Below are positions 1 to 12,121 of a stretch of DNA of 64,000 nt, in pieces. The notes beneath the pieces are model-generated. The model saw only the letters and a list, made by a program, of their open reading frames with translations. It ran no database searches and was not told where the DNA came from. The stretch spans positions 30,951,399 through 31,015,398 of the forward strand of contig CM042535.1 of NCBI GenBank assembly GCA_023630585.1, written 5' to 3'. The DNA is from Cranoglanis bouderius (taxonomy: Eukaryota > Chordata > Actinopteri > Siluriformes > Cranoglanididae). How positions within the stretch are numbered: position 1 is the first letter of the stretch; every line of letters begins with the position of its first letter. The position numbers and the translations under genes were made by a program.

Positions 1-493
1 GACCCAAAACACACAGCCAAGGAAACTAAGGAGTGGCTCTAGAAGAAGCACATTAAGGTCCTGGCCAGACTGGCCTAGCCAGTCTCCAGACCTTAATCCC
101 ATGGAAAATCTGTGGAGGGAGCTGAAGGTTCGAGTTGCCAAACATCAGCCTCAAGACCTTAATGACTTGGAGAGGATCTGCAGAGAGGAGTGGGACAAAA
201 TCCCCCCAGAGATGTGTGCAAACCTGGTGGCCAACTACAAGAAACGTCTGACGTCTGTGATTGCCAACAAGGGTTTTGCCACCAAGTACTAAGTCAAAGG
301 GGTCAAATACTTATTTCACTTTTTAAAATGCAAATCAGTTCATAACTTTTTTGAAATGTGTTTTTCTGGATTTTTTTGGTGTTATTCTGTCTCTCACTGT
401 TAAAATACACCTACCATTAAAATTATAGACTGATCATTTCTTTGTCAGTGGGCAAACGTACAAAATCAGCAGGGGATCAAATATTTTTTTCCC

Positions 494-499
<6 letters not shown>
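1..499 (+). mobile_element. Tc1-like element, 3' part only (family of the 31.3-32.7 kb copy)
   Basis: The window opens inside a Tc1 transposase (see 101-292). It is followed by an inverted terminal repeat that matches both ends of the element at 31320-32714. The terminal ACTG is at 496-499. The usual TA after it is replaced by a (TG)n array. Confidence 0.85.
101..292 (+). pseudogene. Tc1 transposase, C-terminal part
   Basis: 63 codons from MENLWRELKVRVAKHQPQDL to IANKGFATKY then stop. ENLW holds the catalytic Glu of the DD34E triad (usually I-E-N-L-W), and the end NKGFATKY is the family's natural C-terminus. Upstream bases 1-100 continue the same reading (the DPKHTAK and WPSQSPDLNP region, with an in-frame TAG at about 39-41), so the copy is inactive. 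Only the last fifth of the usual 340-residue protein is in the window. Confidence 0.8.
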
Positions 500-525
<26 letters not shown>

Positions 526-535
526 TACATGCACA

Positions 536-593
<58 letters not shown>
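500..593. repeat. (TG)n - TATACATG - (CA)n microsatellite between two Tc1 elements
   Basis: (TG)n runs from 500 to about 523, then TATACATGCACACGCG, then (CA)n to 593. The two halves are complementary, so the tract could fold back on itself. It is bounded on both sides by Tc1 termini. Confidence 0.95.
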
Positions 594-597
<4 letters not shown>

Positions 598-2167
598 GGG
601 TATAGAAAAGAATCACCCCCCTTTAAAATTTTGTCACATTTTGTTGCTTTTCAGCCTGAAATGAAGTCAGACACAGTTTTTGTTTTATCCAGCTGTATTT
701 ACTCAGTGCAACTTATAATATAAAGATATAACACCAACATGTCAGAAAAAAATTAAAAAACCAGTATCTCCGAGTTGGAAAAAGGATCACCCCCTTGCTT
801 TAATTTGCCCAAATTTTTTAATTACAGCCTTTAGTCTGTTGGGATATGTCTCTACTAACTTTGCACATCTAGACTTTGCAATATTTTCACACTCTTCTTT
901 GCAGAACTGCTCAAGTTCAGTTAAATTTGATGGTGACCGTTTGTGGACTGCAGTCTTCAAGACATTCCACAGATTTTCAATGGGGTTTAAGTCTGGGCTC
1001 TGACTAGGCCATGCAGGGACATTCACCTTTTTCTCCTTCAACCACTGTGTGGTCAGTTTTGCTGTGCTTTTGGTCATTGTCATGTTGGAAGGTAAACCTT
1101 CTTCCCATTGACAACTTTCTGGCAGAGGGCAGCAGATTTTCCTCAAGAATTTGACGGCATTTTGCACCATCCATTTTTTCTTCTATCCTGACAAGTGCTC
1201 CAGTCCCTGCTGCAGAGAAACACCCCCATAACAGTATATTACCACCTCTATGCTTTACTGTAGGAATGGTGTTATTTGGATGGTGAGCTGTATTGGATTT
1301 CTGCCAGACATACCGTTTGGTGTTGAGGCCAAATAATTCAATTTTAGTCTCATCTGACCATATCACCTTTTTCCATGTGCCCTTAGAATCTTCAAGGTGC
1401 GTTCATGTGGCCTTTCTTGAGGAGTGGCTTTTTTCTTGCAACCCTCTCATACAAACCATGTTTGTGGAGAATGTGATATTGTTTTCACATGCACACAATG
1501 ACCACTCTTTGTCATAAATTCCTGCAACTGCTTCAGAGTTGCTATAGGCCTCTTGGTAGCCTCTCTGACGAGTTTCCTCCTGGCTCTTTCATCCAGTTTG
1601 GAGTGACGTCCTGATCCAGGGAGGGTCTGTGTTGTACCAAATACCTTCCACTTCTTAATAATAGAATTTACTGTGCTTCTAGGCATTGATAAAGCCTTTG
1701 AAATTTTTTTGTATCCATCTCCTGACTTGTGCCTGTCCACAACTTTATCCCGGAGATCTTTTGACAGTGCCTTGCCACCCATAGTTGATTGTTTGCTTCA
1801 GTTGCACTACAAAATGCTCCAGGAAAGCTCTTTTCATGCTGAGCTAATCAAAATGACCCCAGCTGATCACAGTTGAAAGTCAAATGGCTTTGTGTGCCAC
1901 TGAGAAGGTGATTAGCTACACCTTATGGAGTTTACAAGTCATTTTAGGAGGGGGTGATCCATTTTCCAACTCAGTGATTCTTTTTTTAAAAAATTTATTT
2001 AATTTTTTTCTGACATGTTGGTGTTATATCTTTCACTTGGATGTTATAAGTTGCACTGAGTAAATACAGCTGGATAAAACAAAAACTCTCGTGTCTCTCC
2101 ATTTCAAGCTGAAAAGCAACAAAATGTGATCATTTTAAAGGGAGGTGATTCTTTTCTATACCGACTG
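594..2167 (-). mobile_element. Tc1-like element, near full length, minus orientation
   Basis: Both ends carry the same inverted repeat (left CAGTGGGTATAGAAAAGAAT, right ending TTCTATACCGACTG, followed by TA at 2168). The transposase pseudogene lies on the minus strand. A deleted relative sits at 41397-41903. Confidence 0.85.
787..1782 (-). pseudogene. Tc1 transposase pseudogene
   Basis: Read on the minus strand from ATG at 1782. The N-terminal paired-like helix-turn-helix starts MGGKALSKDLRDKVVDRHKS, with a second HTH (PRSTVNSIIKKW). Then come the first catalytic region (MIWSDETKIELFG), the second Asp (FQHDNDQKHS) and Glu (PDLNPIENLW), ending near the family's C-terminus. The three blocks lie in different frames, separated by frameshifts near 1440 and 1050. 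The total length is close to the usual 1 kb, so it is a decayed copy rather than a truncated one. It should be catalytically dead as read. Confidence 0.85.
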
Positions 2168-2169
2168 TA

Positions 2170-2420
2170 TATTATTCTTTTTGTGTATTCTATATTTACT
2201 TTTTTTTCTATTTTTTTTATTCTATATTTACTTTTTTCTATTCAATTCTTTTTTTTATTTTTTATTTTTTGTATTATTGTTGTTGTTATTATTATTTTTA
2301 TTATCTATGTCTTGTTGCTGTTTTGTATTGTTGTGCACTGGAAGTTCCTGTCACCAAGACAAATTCCTTGTATGTGTAAGCATACTTGGCAATAAAGCTG
2401 ATTCTGATTCTGAGAAGATG
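2170..2420 (+). repeat. T-rich tract and LINE 3' tail
   Basis: A long T-rich low-complexity run (2170-2310) leads into a fish LINE-type 3' end: GGCAATAAAGCTGATTCTGA with a short tandem (CTGATT)n tail near 2395-2412. Tails of this kind end CR1/L2-clade elements in fish (established knowledge). No coding part is present. Confidence 0.55.
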
Positions 2421-3035
2421 ACACTTAATTGATCACAGGTGGTGTTCCAAGTGTTACAGCAGGTTACATATAATACGGATCTGTTACATATAATGAACAG
2501 AAGTACTAATATAAAAGGTATGTAAAAAAGTGATGGATCAGTTATGTACTATGCAGATGTAATGCAAGATTTAGTGACCACTGACTGATAAAGTGTGTAA
2601 AATATTACTGTAAGCAGAGTGCAGTAATAGTTGAAAGTTGAAGAGAAGAGGACAATATTTGTTTATTATCCTTGTTTAGATGGATGAGGTCAGTGATGAG
2701 CAGAGAGTAAAACATTTGTTGTTTTTTTTTCTTCTATTTTTCATTAACATTTATGCATGTTATTTTTGAATCTGTTTTCTGTCATTGTTTGTCATTTTGT
2801 CTCACCAAAATTATGAAGCCTTCCTACCAAATTTAGATTTCTAGTTCTGGTAGAAACAGTTGATCATGGCTGCATTGACTTGACAGTTTGTATTTGATAT
2901 GGCTAAAGTGTTTTATAGAAAATTGCACTGAAGAGTTAACGTATAAGAGTGAAAAGGTTTTCTTTTAAGGTTATCTACTAAAAGTTGTTTAGTTTGCCTT
3001 GTCCTTCAATTGAGCATTATAAATTCTGCAATGCA
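2421..3035. other. Unannotated AT-rich spacer
   Basis: No reading frame of interest, no recognised repeat. Short poly-T at about 2720-2730. Confidence 0.4.
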
Positions 3036-3606
3036 TGCTGATCAGCCATAACTTTAAAACCAGCTGCCTAATATTGTGTAGGTCCCCTTGTGCCACCAGA
3101 GCAGCTTTGACTGGTCGAGGCATGGACTCGACAGGACCCTGAGGGTGTGCTGTGGTTTCTGGCACCAAGACCTTAGCAGCAGATCCTTTAAGTTCTGTAA
3201 GTTGTGAGGTGGGGCTTCCATGGATCAGACTTGTTTGTTCAGCACTTGAACTTTTTATCATGTTCCTCAAACCATTCCTGAACAATTTTTGCAGTGTGGC
3301 AGGGCGCATTATCCTGCTGAAAGAGGCCACTGCCATTAGATAATACTGTTGCCATGAAGGAGTGTTCTTGGTCTTTACCACTGTTTAGGTAGGTGTTGAA
3401 CAAGTAATATCACAATTTGGTCCTTGTAAAAGTCGCTCAGATCTTTATGCTTGGCCATGTTTCCTGCTTCCAACACATCAACTTCGAGACCTGAGTGTTC
3501 ACTTGCTGCCTAATATATCCCACCAGTTGACAGATGCCATTGTAATGAGATAATCAAAGTTATTCACTTCACTGTCAGTGGTTTCATGTTATGGCTGATC
3601 AGTGTA
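3036..3606 (-). mobile_element. Non-autonomous Tc1/mariner-type element (MITE)
   Basis: Inverted ends CTGATCAGCCATAAC (3038) and GTTATGGCTGATCAG (3588-3602). Between them is a short minus-strand transposase remnant (VESMPRPVKAALVAQGD, 3060-3150) that resembles the C-terminus of a fish IS630/Tc1-like transposase. Most of the coding region is gone. Confidence 0.65.
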
Positions 3607-4117
3607 TATCTGGTGTCTGTGGAATGTTGTCTTAAACAGTAATACTAAAACATTTTTGGTTGATAGAAAGGAAGATTTGTTTGTATCCCGCGATGTGCTG
3701 TAGTGAATCAGTCTGAGGGTGTTTGCCTTCCACTGTTCCCTGGTTAGTGTGCATCCGTTGTGCCTAAGGCTACTGCTTCTTTTGAACGAAGAAAGGCATT
3801 AAACCGATATATGGGCAATCAAGTACAACAAGGGGTGGGCAGTATGATGACGTATGTAATGGAAAAAACATGAATATTTTTATGTTTATATTTTGTTTAT
3901 AACAATAAATGATTTAATATTACAAACTTTTAATGTCCTTTTAATCAGCTGCTTGTAATCAGAGTTTGAAATTGTTGTATGAGATATAAGTATACTGGAG
4001 TTATTATAGAAAAGTGCATTATGACAAAATCTGTCACAATATTGACATTTTTTCATTATATTGCACAGCTGTAACTGATACAATGTCTATAGTATTGTAG
4101 TTAAAGCAACAACATAG

Positions 4118-4188
<71 letters not shown>

Positions 4189-4734
4189 CTCTTGCTTTAA
4201 AGTATTTTAAGCAGTACATTTGGCTGTGATATGGGGGTATTAAGAGGATTTGATGTAGCATGTGTATGGCCAGAAATTCAGCGCTTGCCACTGCATGGTG
4301 GAACGGCAGTGTGAGCTTCATAAAAAGACCTGGGGCTGTGTCCTTGAGCATGTGTATCTTACTGACCCGAATAAGCAGAACTGCAATAATATGCTGTAGA
4401 GTTATGTAGCCAGATCATTCTGTCCATACAGGCACACTGAGTTTGATGAGTCAGCTGTTGTATCAGGTATGATATTTAAAGTTATTTAAATACTTTCATT
4501 GCATCCTGCTCTTAAAGATGAATTCCAGCATATGTCATGAACAAAATCAACAGAAACATTGTTAAAATGTAATCTCTCTTATTTTCATCATTTCAAATTG
4601 TAAAAAAAAAAAAAAAAAAAAAGGTGGGAGCTGGCTTTAGACATGAGTCACTGTTTGACACTCGTGATGTCACCTGGTCCTGGGGTTATGGGCTTATTTC
4701 ATTCCCATGATATCAGAATCTCGTTTATGTAACC
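3607..4734. repeat. Spacer with a (TG)n microsatellite at 4121-4187 and poly-A at 4602-4622
   Basis: No gene. The (TG)n array is about 66 bp. Nothing else recognised in this stretch. Confidence 0.7.
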
Positions 4735-5157
4735 CCCCCATCTCCATTCTTTCCCTAATTTGGTCATCTACCAATTCCCACCCACTAGCCACCTCTAACA
4801 GCTACCAACCAGAGGGAAGGTGCTTCCTCTGAGACACGTGAATCCAGCGGCTGCATCTTTTCAAACTGCTGCTCATGCTGCGTCACAGGGTAGCATAACA
4901 CAGGAAAGCACTAACTACCCTCTTCTGCATACATGAACTCACAGATGCCCACAATAGGCTTGTCACTGTGATTGACAGGGGAGGGAGTAATGCCTTCGCT
5001 CCCACCCACAGAGCATGACCAGCTTTGCTCTCTAGGACTTCAAGTCATTGGATGGCTGTGGCATTGTCAGGATTCGAACTCGAAATCTCCAAGCAAAAGG
5101 GTGAATGCTTTTCTGTTCTGCCACTCGGGAGCCATCAGAGGGGATTCTGAACTTGTT
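4735..5157 (-). repeat. tRNA-derived SINE, minus orientation
   Basis: On the minus strand a tRNA-like head starts near 5150 (GGCTCCCGAGTGGCAGAAC, A-box-like) and contains a B box, GAGTTCGAATCC (about 5073-5084). It is followed by a roughly 330-bp body. The B box sits about 60 bp into the element, as in tRNA-SINEs. It is not a tRNA gene: there is no closing acceptor stem. Confidence 0.7.
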
Positions 5158-5804
5158 TATATGGTGGTACTAAAAACTTAAAAAAAAAAAAAAAAAATTC
5201 AGCTTCAAAGGAAACAGAAGTATTTGTTTCAATACACAACGTCTTGCAAAACTGTGGACATGTGATTTCTGAGCCATGATTTTATTATTCTTTTTTAAAT
5301 ATTCTTTTAATGTTTTCAATAGGTAAACTTTATTTTCCTGAATGCAGAAATTGAGCTTTTGACTTCACGCTGTTTGTGATTCATTTATTCAATTTACCCT
5401 GCCCAGGACGTCATTCACACAGAGCTTCATTTTGGTGCTTCCTCATTAAATACTTTGTACAAAATGTTTCTGTTGTGCTAATAGGTTATTATAAAGTTAT
5501 GTTTCTGGTATATATGATCAAGTAAAGTTTATTAGCTTGAGGGGAAAAAAAGCTTAGTGTTCAAGGCCATTTTCACGTCAGGTTTAAAAAAAAAAAAAAT
5601 CATTTGTTAAAACAGTGGCAGTTCTAATGCTTTATTGAGCTTTTAATCATCTCGCAATTAATCTCTTGAAAACAAAGATGTGAGAGTGACAACACAGGCT
5701 GTTATACAGAAAAGCTGTTATGTCAAGGGTATAAACACCAATAAAAAAACAAGTTCATCCCCCAGGAATGAAAGGACATCTCTCCTTGCCTTTTCCTATC
5801 GGCA
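5158..5804. other. Unannotated spacer
   Basis: AT-rich with several poly-A runs (5181-5198, 5586-5600). No supported gene. Confidence 0.4.
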
Positions 5805-6215
5805 AATACACTCACTGTCCCCTTTATTAGTTACATTAGTAGATTTGCACATTCTTGCAATTATCCAATTAACAAATCAGGTGGCAGCAGCACAATGTAT
5901 AAAATCACACAGATAGAGGTCAAGAGATTCAGTTAATGTTCACATCATACATCAGAATGGAGAAAAGTGTGATCTCAGTGACTTTGATGGTGGCTTGGTT
6001 GTTGGTGCTGGAAGAGCTGTTTTGAGCATTTCACTGCTGATCTCCTGAAGTCTCCAGAGTTTACACACAATGATGTGAAAAACAAAAACATCTTGTGAGT
6101 GGTGATTCTGTGGGTGAAAACGCCTTGTTGATGAGAGAGGTCAGAGGAGCACAGGAATCTGATGCTACAGTAGGCACAGGCTCACCAAAACTGGATAGTT
6201 GAAGATAAACATAAG
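5805..6215 (+). mobile_element. Tc1/mariner element, 5' fragment (CACTCAC...CTTTATTAG family)
   Basis: Begins ACACTCACTGTCCCCTTTAT, then an untranslated leader, then a decayed transposase start (near 5957) reading like MEKSVISVTLMVAWLLVLEE, versus the family's GKxDLSDFxxGMVVGARRAG. It breaks off about 6215. Related rearranged copies lie at 28312, 31000, 42644 and 45966. Confidence 0.65.
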
Positions 6216-7988
6216 CCTCTATTAACACAGAGATTGCTGTTCTTGGCCCAGAAGGTAATTCATATTAGAATGAAATTGGAAACAAGGTGTACTATATTCT
6301 CAGAATGTATTAATAAACAAAATGGAAAAAGATATACTTGGTGGCCATCCCAAGTATAACTCTCCATGGTTTCTACTTTATTGCACATTTTGTTAGAATG
6401 GTGCCTTGATATTGGTCATTAATGGTCAGTCCACATATGCAGTGGCAAACAGAGTCATCTGCCTAGACCTGGGTTTACAACGGGACACAATTCCTAGTTC
6501 ATTTTAAAATAAGATGAAATCAATAAAAGTGCATTTTAACAGATTCGTTTTAGCAGGATTCATTATAGTCTTGCTAGCATAAGTACTATTCAGATATAAA
6601 TTCTGTCCACACATCTGTCAAGTAATGTTGCCGAAAAATAGTAATTATCATCGATTACTATCACATGGGTAGTAAGCAATAAAAGCAATATTTATAAATC
6701 ACAGAGATGGGGGTGTCTTCTTGATGTATGTGTGATTGTCACACTAAAATGTCCATGTACCTCATGATCAGATGTCGATCATATGCCCATAACACGCCTA
6801 TTCAATACTTCAGTAGCAATAAATCGATTTGATTTCAGCAGGGGATGTGAAAAGAGTGATTCTTGGATTGTCTTTATACTGAAGATAAATCGCAAAACCT
6901 CTCTTCCCACAGGATATAACAGGATTTTTACCAAGATGTATATTTGGGACATATATTAGGTTTTTAATTTAAATTTCATTTTAAAATTTTTCAGAAGGCA
7001 CAATCTGGCACAAAAGTCCATTAAAAATGACATGATGGAATCTGATGGGGCTAAAACCCTAATGTACACAAGAAATAATCACATTACTTTTGAGTAATGT
7101 AATTATGTAGAACTAATACAACCTGAATAGGGCTATAGACTTAAGTACTTTCCCTTGTTTTTATACTTTTCCTAAAAAAAAAAAAAAGCCTATTACAGTT
7201 CCACAATAACTCTTCATTCAACACACTTGAAGTTTTGGTCTGCACTTGATGTTAGATAGATCGTGTTTGACCTTTAATGTATTTACAACATAAGCTTGAC
7301 ACAAAACAGATCAGTTGTTTTCAGTAATGAAGCACCTTTATCTGTCTGATGTCTCACACTCTTTCAGAATCCAGGTTTACCAAACCACAGACCTGATGTA
7401 GCTTTAGCTGTCCGATATGGCGAATGGTCAACAAAATAATACCCACCCCCGCCCACTGTCTTTGCAGCTGTTTCACTCTATTCTGTCTTTGAGCTCATTC
7501 TAACATGTTTGCCTTTAGAACTCGTGGCTAATTCCATTTACTATGCTAAGTTGACACTCAGATGTTCAAGCTCACGAGGTCGCTCCTTCCACACAGCCTT
7601 CATTGCTCCTGTACTCCCTTCTTTTCTCTGTGTTCACTTATTCACCTGGGAGAGTGTGGGTGGGGAAAAAGAGAAAAAAGAGGGGGGTTGCTTATGTATG
7701 GTGATCTGAAAAAGAAGCTATGTGTGCACTAGAGAGTGAAAGAGCACTGTGTGCAGTGAGGGAGAGAATATAGTGAATGTTTGGATGCAGAGGGCTGCGG
7801 GACATTCTGGCAGCCGCACAGTCATATTGCATAAGCACAGGAAATCTGTGGGAGAAGATGATTTACAGGCTCAGAGAGAGGGAGAGAGACTGCGTCTGGG
7901 ATCGTGCAGAGCTCTGACATCCAGATTGCAGTCTGTTTCAATTCTTGTTTTGGTGACTATAATGCATCCCTTCTTCTATATTATTCTA
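6216..7988. other. Unannotated region
   Basis: No recognised repeat or convincing gene. The part from about 7440 to 7980 is GC-richer and repeat-free. The ORFs there (7509-7709, 7749-8117) resemble no family I know. An untranslated first exon of sptbn1 could in principle lie here, but nothing in the sequence proves it. Confidence 0.3.
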
Positions 7989-8250
7989 CAGGGTGCCCCA
8001 AAAGTCTCCATACATAGGGCCATATGTATTCCAGCACCACATCAGTTGTGCCTTCATCACTGGATGTTTGTGGATGTCCACTTCTTGGTTGGTCCGCAAC
8101 ACTTCCAGTCTTTTTGAATTTTGCATTATGTGACATTGGTAACTGCACTGACAATAACAACAATAAATAATAATAATAATAATAAAAATAATAATAATAA
8201 TAAAGGGTATTATAATGCTTCACGCTAGGGTGGCACCCCTTTTGTTGCTT
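7989..8250 (-). mobile_element. mariner-type fragment with (TAA)n insert
   Basis: The left end GGGTGCCCCAAAAGTCTCC resembles a mariner terminal repeat. The right end has GGTGGCACCCC. The minus strand reads KKTGSVADQPRSGHPQTSSD, the linker after the first HTH of mariner transposases. A (TAA)n array (8163-8204) interrupts it. Confidence 0.55.
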
Positions 8251-9164
8251 AGTTGTCCAGATTAATTACCTGGATAGCAAATTTGTAGGTATTGCTTGTA
8301 AGGTGGTGTAACTATTGATGTCTGTATACATGGAAACTTGTAAAATGTATTATGCTAATCAAGAAATCTTCCTGTGATGTTTACCTTTGGTAGCCTGCTA
8401 GCTAGCCTGGTTTCTATAAAATGTATAAGACCATGTTTGATTCATATGAATGTTATGTTGTATATGTATGAATTCTTAAACTATGATCAGGTTTCACATT
8501 AGCCACAAGTTTGATTACTCACTAAGCTTGACTAATGTGAGCGCTGAAAAGGATTTGCTAGCCGATTACATGAGGCAAATATGATCAGCATTCTTGTTTT
8601 TCTCTCAGGGGAGCATTAACACCGCACCACATTAAAGGCCCATTACTAATTCAGGCAATAGAACAATAGTAACAAGGGACTGTTGTGTGAGGTCTGCTGT
8701 TTGTAGAAGTCCAGCAGTCAGTCATGGGTTGATGTTTTTCTTGTCTCCAACAGGCTGCCTTCATTGCTTTGCCCACTATGCAGTTGAGAGAAGTGATACT
8801 ACTTGTGGTAGAAGTGAAAATCCATCTTGCTATTCTCAATATTTTTTTTTCCTTGCACCTTTTTTGGCCCCTGCTATGCCTCCCACTCTCCTTATGTTCA
8901 TTCCCTTACCATTTTCTTTTCTGTCAGATATTCCCCCTCCCACTCTCTTAGTCTGACAAATCTTACAGCCGTAATCTCAGGCATGCTTTTTCAGTGAATG
9001 ACTAAAGATTATTTTCATGTTCTCTCTTGAGAAATGGACTCTGATTTGACCTTCTATAGGACCTGCCAACCTTTATGCATTTAGTGTAGGACTTCTGCAT
9101 TTTAACAGTGGCGTTTGCTGCTATGAGTTATCACTCAAATATGCGCCAAAAATGTCTCGCCCCT
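8251..9164. other. Unannotated region
   Basis: No gene or known repeat recognised. The small ORFs here show no family resemblance. Confidence 0.35.
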
Positions 9165-10045
9165 TGCTTCGTTTAATCGATTAGTTGGTTTGAAAGGCCA
9201 ATTTTTATTTTCTGTATTTTTTTGAAAAAACATTATTTCACATTCTGCCCAATGTTGTCCTTCAAACGTTGTGCAAATTGAAAGCTATGAAAAAGGTATT
9301 AAATGTATATATGTAGGCTGTGCTATACATTGTGCAAAGGATTAAAAAAAAAATTAACATTATATTTTGAAAACAAAAAAAAAAACTCAACTGATCGTCC
9401 ACAAGCTTTAAAGCAGAAGTTAAATCACTATATTAAAAATATATATTGTTTCTAAATATAGCTAAATACATCACCAAACAACATATTTGATCAAAATGAA
9501 TATTTTAGTCAGAGTTATTGCGCTTCCTTTCTATTGCGCGCTGTTTGATTGACGTGCATGCGCAGACTCGCGCTCATTCAGTGAAGTTTAATGGAGACTC
9601 ACTTGCTGTCAGGATGAGCATTTATGTAAAATGGAAATACTGGCATGAATTTCTGACATTTCCAAATAAGGATATAAACGTAAAAATTTAATTTCTGCGC
9701 TGAAGAAAACATGTCTGGAACACATTAAACAGCACATGCATCTGTCGCAGCTTCTGACACGACAAGCCACATTAATACACTTACGAGTTTGTTTGAAGCG
9801 CTTAATAAAAAACATTCTCATGTTTTGGACAACCTGGATCGTGCACTTTTCCCACAGCAGCTCACTCTGTGACCTCCGCTGTTTTCCAGATGCGTTTTAT
9901 TCCTAGAAATGTTTTGGTTTTTCACCATTGTGAAGTGACGTCACTGACGGGGGTTATCCACAGTGACGTCACAGACCCAACTAATTGATAATTAAATTCG
10001 TTGTCGATTATTTTAATTGTCAATTATTATCGATTATTACCAAAG
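9165..10045 (+). mobile_element. Non-autonomous hAT-like element, copy 1 (5' end missing)
   Basis: Same family as 12737-15402 but in the opposite orientation. It enters at TCGATTAGTTGG (about 9175) and runs to the ATTATCGATTATTACC end near 10045. It keeps an internal segment (about 9605-9888) that copy 2 lacks, and it shows the uninterrupted sequence where copy 2 carries a solo LTR. The subterminal ATCGATTA repeats fit a hAT end. Confidence 0.7.
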
Positions 10046-10662
10046 CACAGTGATAACATTCAAATTCTGTGCACATAGGGCGGAGGCACAATTTGAACAC
10101 CCCACCCCAGAGGTTCGAGGCAAATGTGAATTGTGAATCATGAATTTGATTCAGTTTATGATATAGGCTTCACAATTTGATTCTCAGAATATTTGGAACA
10201 AAATTTGATTGAAGAAAATTTTCCAAATCAAAAACAATGCAAAACTATGTGCATTTTTTTGTGTATAAAACTAAATTTAAAAAAAAGCTACAAACAGAGG
10301 TTTGATGTTCATATTGTAAACAAAAACTACAGGTTCATCATATCTTAAAATTAAATGAATAAATTCTCACAAAATTTTGATTGAACAAACTTGACTTGAA
10401 ATAGAGCTCCAAAGTCAGCTAAAATGTCTGTGTTCTGTGACCTCTTTCTTGAGCATTGTAGATCACAGCAGCATGAGGCTTGTCAATTGAAAGCTACTGA
10501 TGAGCTCTTTTTAAGTGTTATACAGTGGTTGTGTAACTATATGACCTATAATGTGCTGGTCCTGGTGATCCAGAGCTATCGGGCCCAACATTCAATACCA
10601 TTTTTTCCATTTATTTAAAAGCTGAGCTGTTGAAAAGTTGAACTGTTTTCCAATATTTTATT
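10046..10662. other. Unannotated AT-rich spacer
   Basis: Contains TTTGATT-rich sequence resembling decayed repeats. No gene supported. Confidence 0.35.
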
Positions 10663-12059
10663 CAGTTGCAATCAAAATTATTCAACCCCCATTGCAAATA
10701 AGGTTTATTGTCAAAATTTACAGACTTTCAGCTTCTTGCAATGAACAAGTCAAACAAAAGCAATTGAAATAGTTCAGCACAACGAATGCTTCAAGTGGTT
10801 TCCCCAAATTCAACTGAAAATTCTCCAGTCTCAAAATTATTCAACCCCCCCCCCCCCCCAATAGAATCCCTCACAACAATATAAATATGCAAAACAGGTG
10901 TTGTCTCAAACACACTTGATGCAACTAATCAAGGGCTTCATTAGCTGCCCCAGGTGTGCTTGAGCTGGAACACATGAAATACCTGAACTGGCTAGGGGCA
11001 GAAAATACATGAAATAACTGGATGGGGCCGAAAAAGGAAACTATCAATGGCTGCCACTAGATTTCTGAGAAGGCAGGTTGTGAAAAACCCTTGAGTGACT
11101 GCAAAAGACCTGCAGCAAGACTTAGTGGCAACAGGCAGGTTTCAGTGAGCACAGTATGGCGCATACTAAACGCAGAAGGTTTCCATGCCAGAACTCCAAG
11201 ATGTACTACTACTGACCCAAAAACACAAGAAAAGTTGGCTCAAAATCACATAAATAAGCCACAGAGGTTTTGGGATTCTGTTCTGTGGAGCGATGAAACA
11301 AAACTGGAACTTTTGAGCACGACGGATCAGCGGTATGTCTGGAGAAAGAAGAATGAAGAAAGAACACACTGTCCACAGTCAAGCATGGTGGTGGCTCTGT
11401 GATGCTCTGGGGCTGCTTTGCATCCTCTGGCTCTGGAAACCTGCAGTGTGTGGAAGGCAAGATGGATTCACTGAAGTATCAGGAAATCCTAGGAGAAAAC
11501 GTCATGCCGTCTGTGAGGAAGCTGAAGCTTGGGCGTCATTGGACCTCCCAACAGGACAATGATCCCAAGCATACCTCAAATTCCACCAAGGCTTGGTTGC
11601 AGAGGAAGTCCTGGAAGATTCTACAGGGCCATCACAGTCACCTGACTTGAACCCCATATAACATCTCTGGTGGGATTTGAAGAAGGTGGTTGCAGCACGC
11701 AAACCCAAGAATATTACTGAACTGGAGGCCATTGCTCATGAAGAATGGGCTAAGATTCCTCAGGAACGCTGCCAGAAGCTGGTGTCTAGCTATGCATCTC
11801 ATTTGCAGCAGGTCATAACAGCAAAAGGGTGCTCTACTAAATATTAAAGATGCTTGCCATGAAGGAGTTGAATAGTTTTGAGACTGGAGAAGTCATAATA
11901 AGTTCCATTTTCAGTTGAATTTGGGGAAACCACTTGAAGCATTCATTGTGTTGAACTATTTCAGTTGCTTTTGTTGATTTGTTCATTGCAAACAGCTGAA
12001 AGTCTGTAAATTTTGACAATAAACCTGATTTGGAATGGTGGTTGAATAATTTTGATTGC

Positions 12060-12064
<5 letters not shown>
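10663..12064 (+). mobile_element. Tc1-like element (CAGTTGCAATCAAAATTATT family), full length, degenerate
   Basis: Left end CAGTTGCAATCAAAATTATT, right end ATTTTGATTGCAACTG, with inverted repeats of about 200 bp that include internal direct repeats (CAAAATTATTCAACC near 10834). Sister copies: 23795-25149 and a solo terminal repeat at 54839. A poly-C run (10846-10859) and loss of the flanking TA show decay. Confidence 0.88.
11049..11847 (+). pseudogene. Tc1 transposase pseudogene
   Basis: Recognisable blocks: ARLSGNRQVSVSTVWRILNA (HTH2), FWDSVLWSDETKLELL (first Asp), TSQQDNDPKHTSNS (second Asp), then SPDLNPI interrupted by TAA at the Glu motif (11657-11665 reads CCC ATA TAA), and the C-terminus ending GCSTKY-stop at 11847. 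There are frame shifts near 11380-11400 and 11640. The stop sits exactly where the catalytic Glu should be. The same mutation is found in the inverted duplicate at 12122-12354. Confidence 0.85.

Positions 12065-12117
<53 letters not shown>
12065..12117. repeat. (TG)n microsatellite fused to a Tc1 terminus
   Basis: About 52 bp of TG starting directly at the terminal ACTG of the preceding Tc1 element. Confidence 0.95.
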
Positions 12118-12119
<2 letters not shown>

Positions 12120-12121
12120 AT

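Noticed and set aside
442..723. Cys-Val / His-Thr repeat proteins (also at 4034, 23325, 25368, 46956, 48649, 63452)
   Set aside because: These frames are translations of (TG)n, (CT)n or (AT)n microsatellites.
5060..5090. tRNA gene (B-box GAGTTCGAATCC on the minus strand)
   Set aside because: There is no acceptor stem or cloverleaf closure, and a long SINE body follows. The head is tRNA-derived only.
7509..8117. Small genes at 7509-7709 and 7749-8117
   Set aside because: No family resemblance, no splice context, and the second runs into a mariner fragment.
11166..11732. Minus-strand ORFs over the Tc1 transposase (also 13836-14117, 15103-15348, 22336-22747, 47435-47668)
   Set aside because: Shadow frames opposite the transposase coding strand or repeats.
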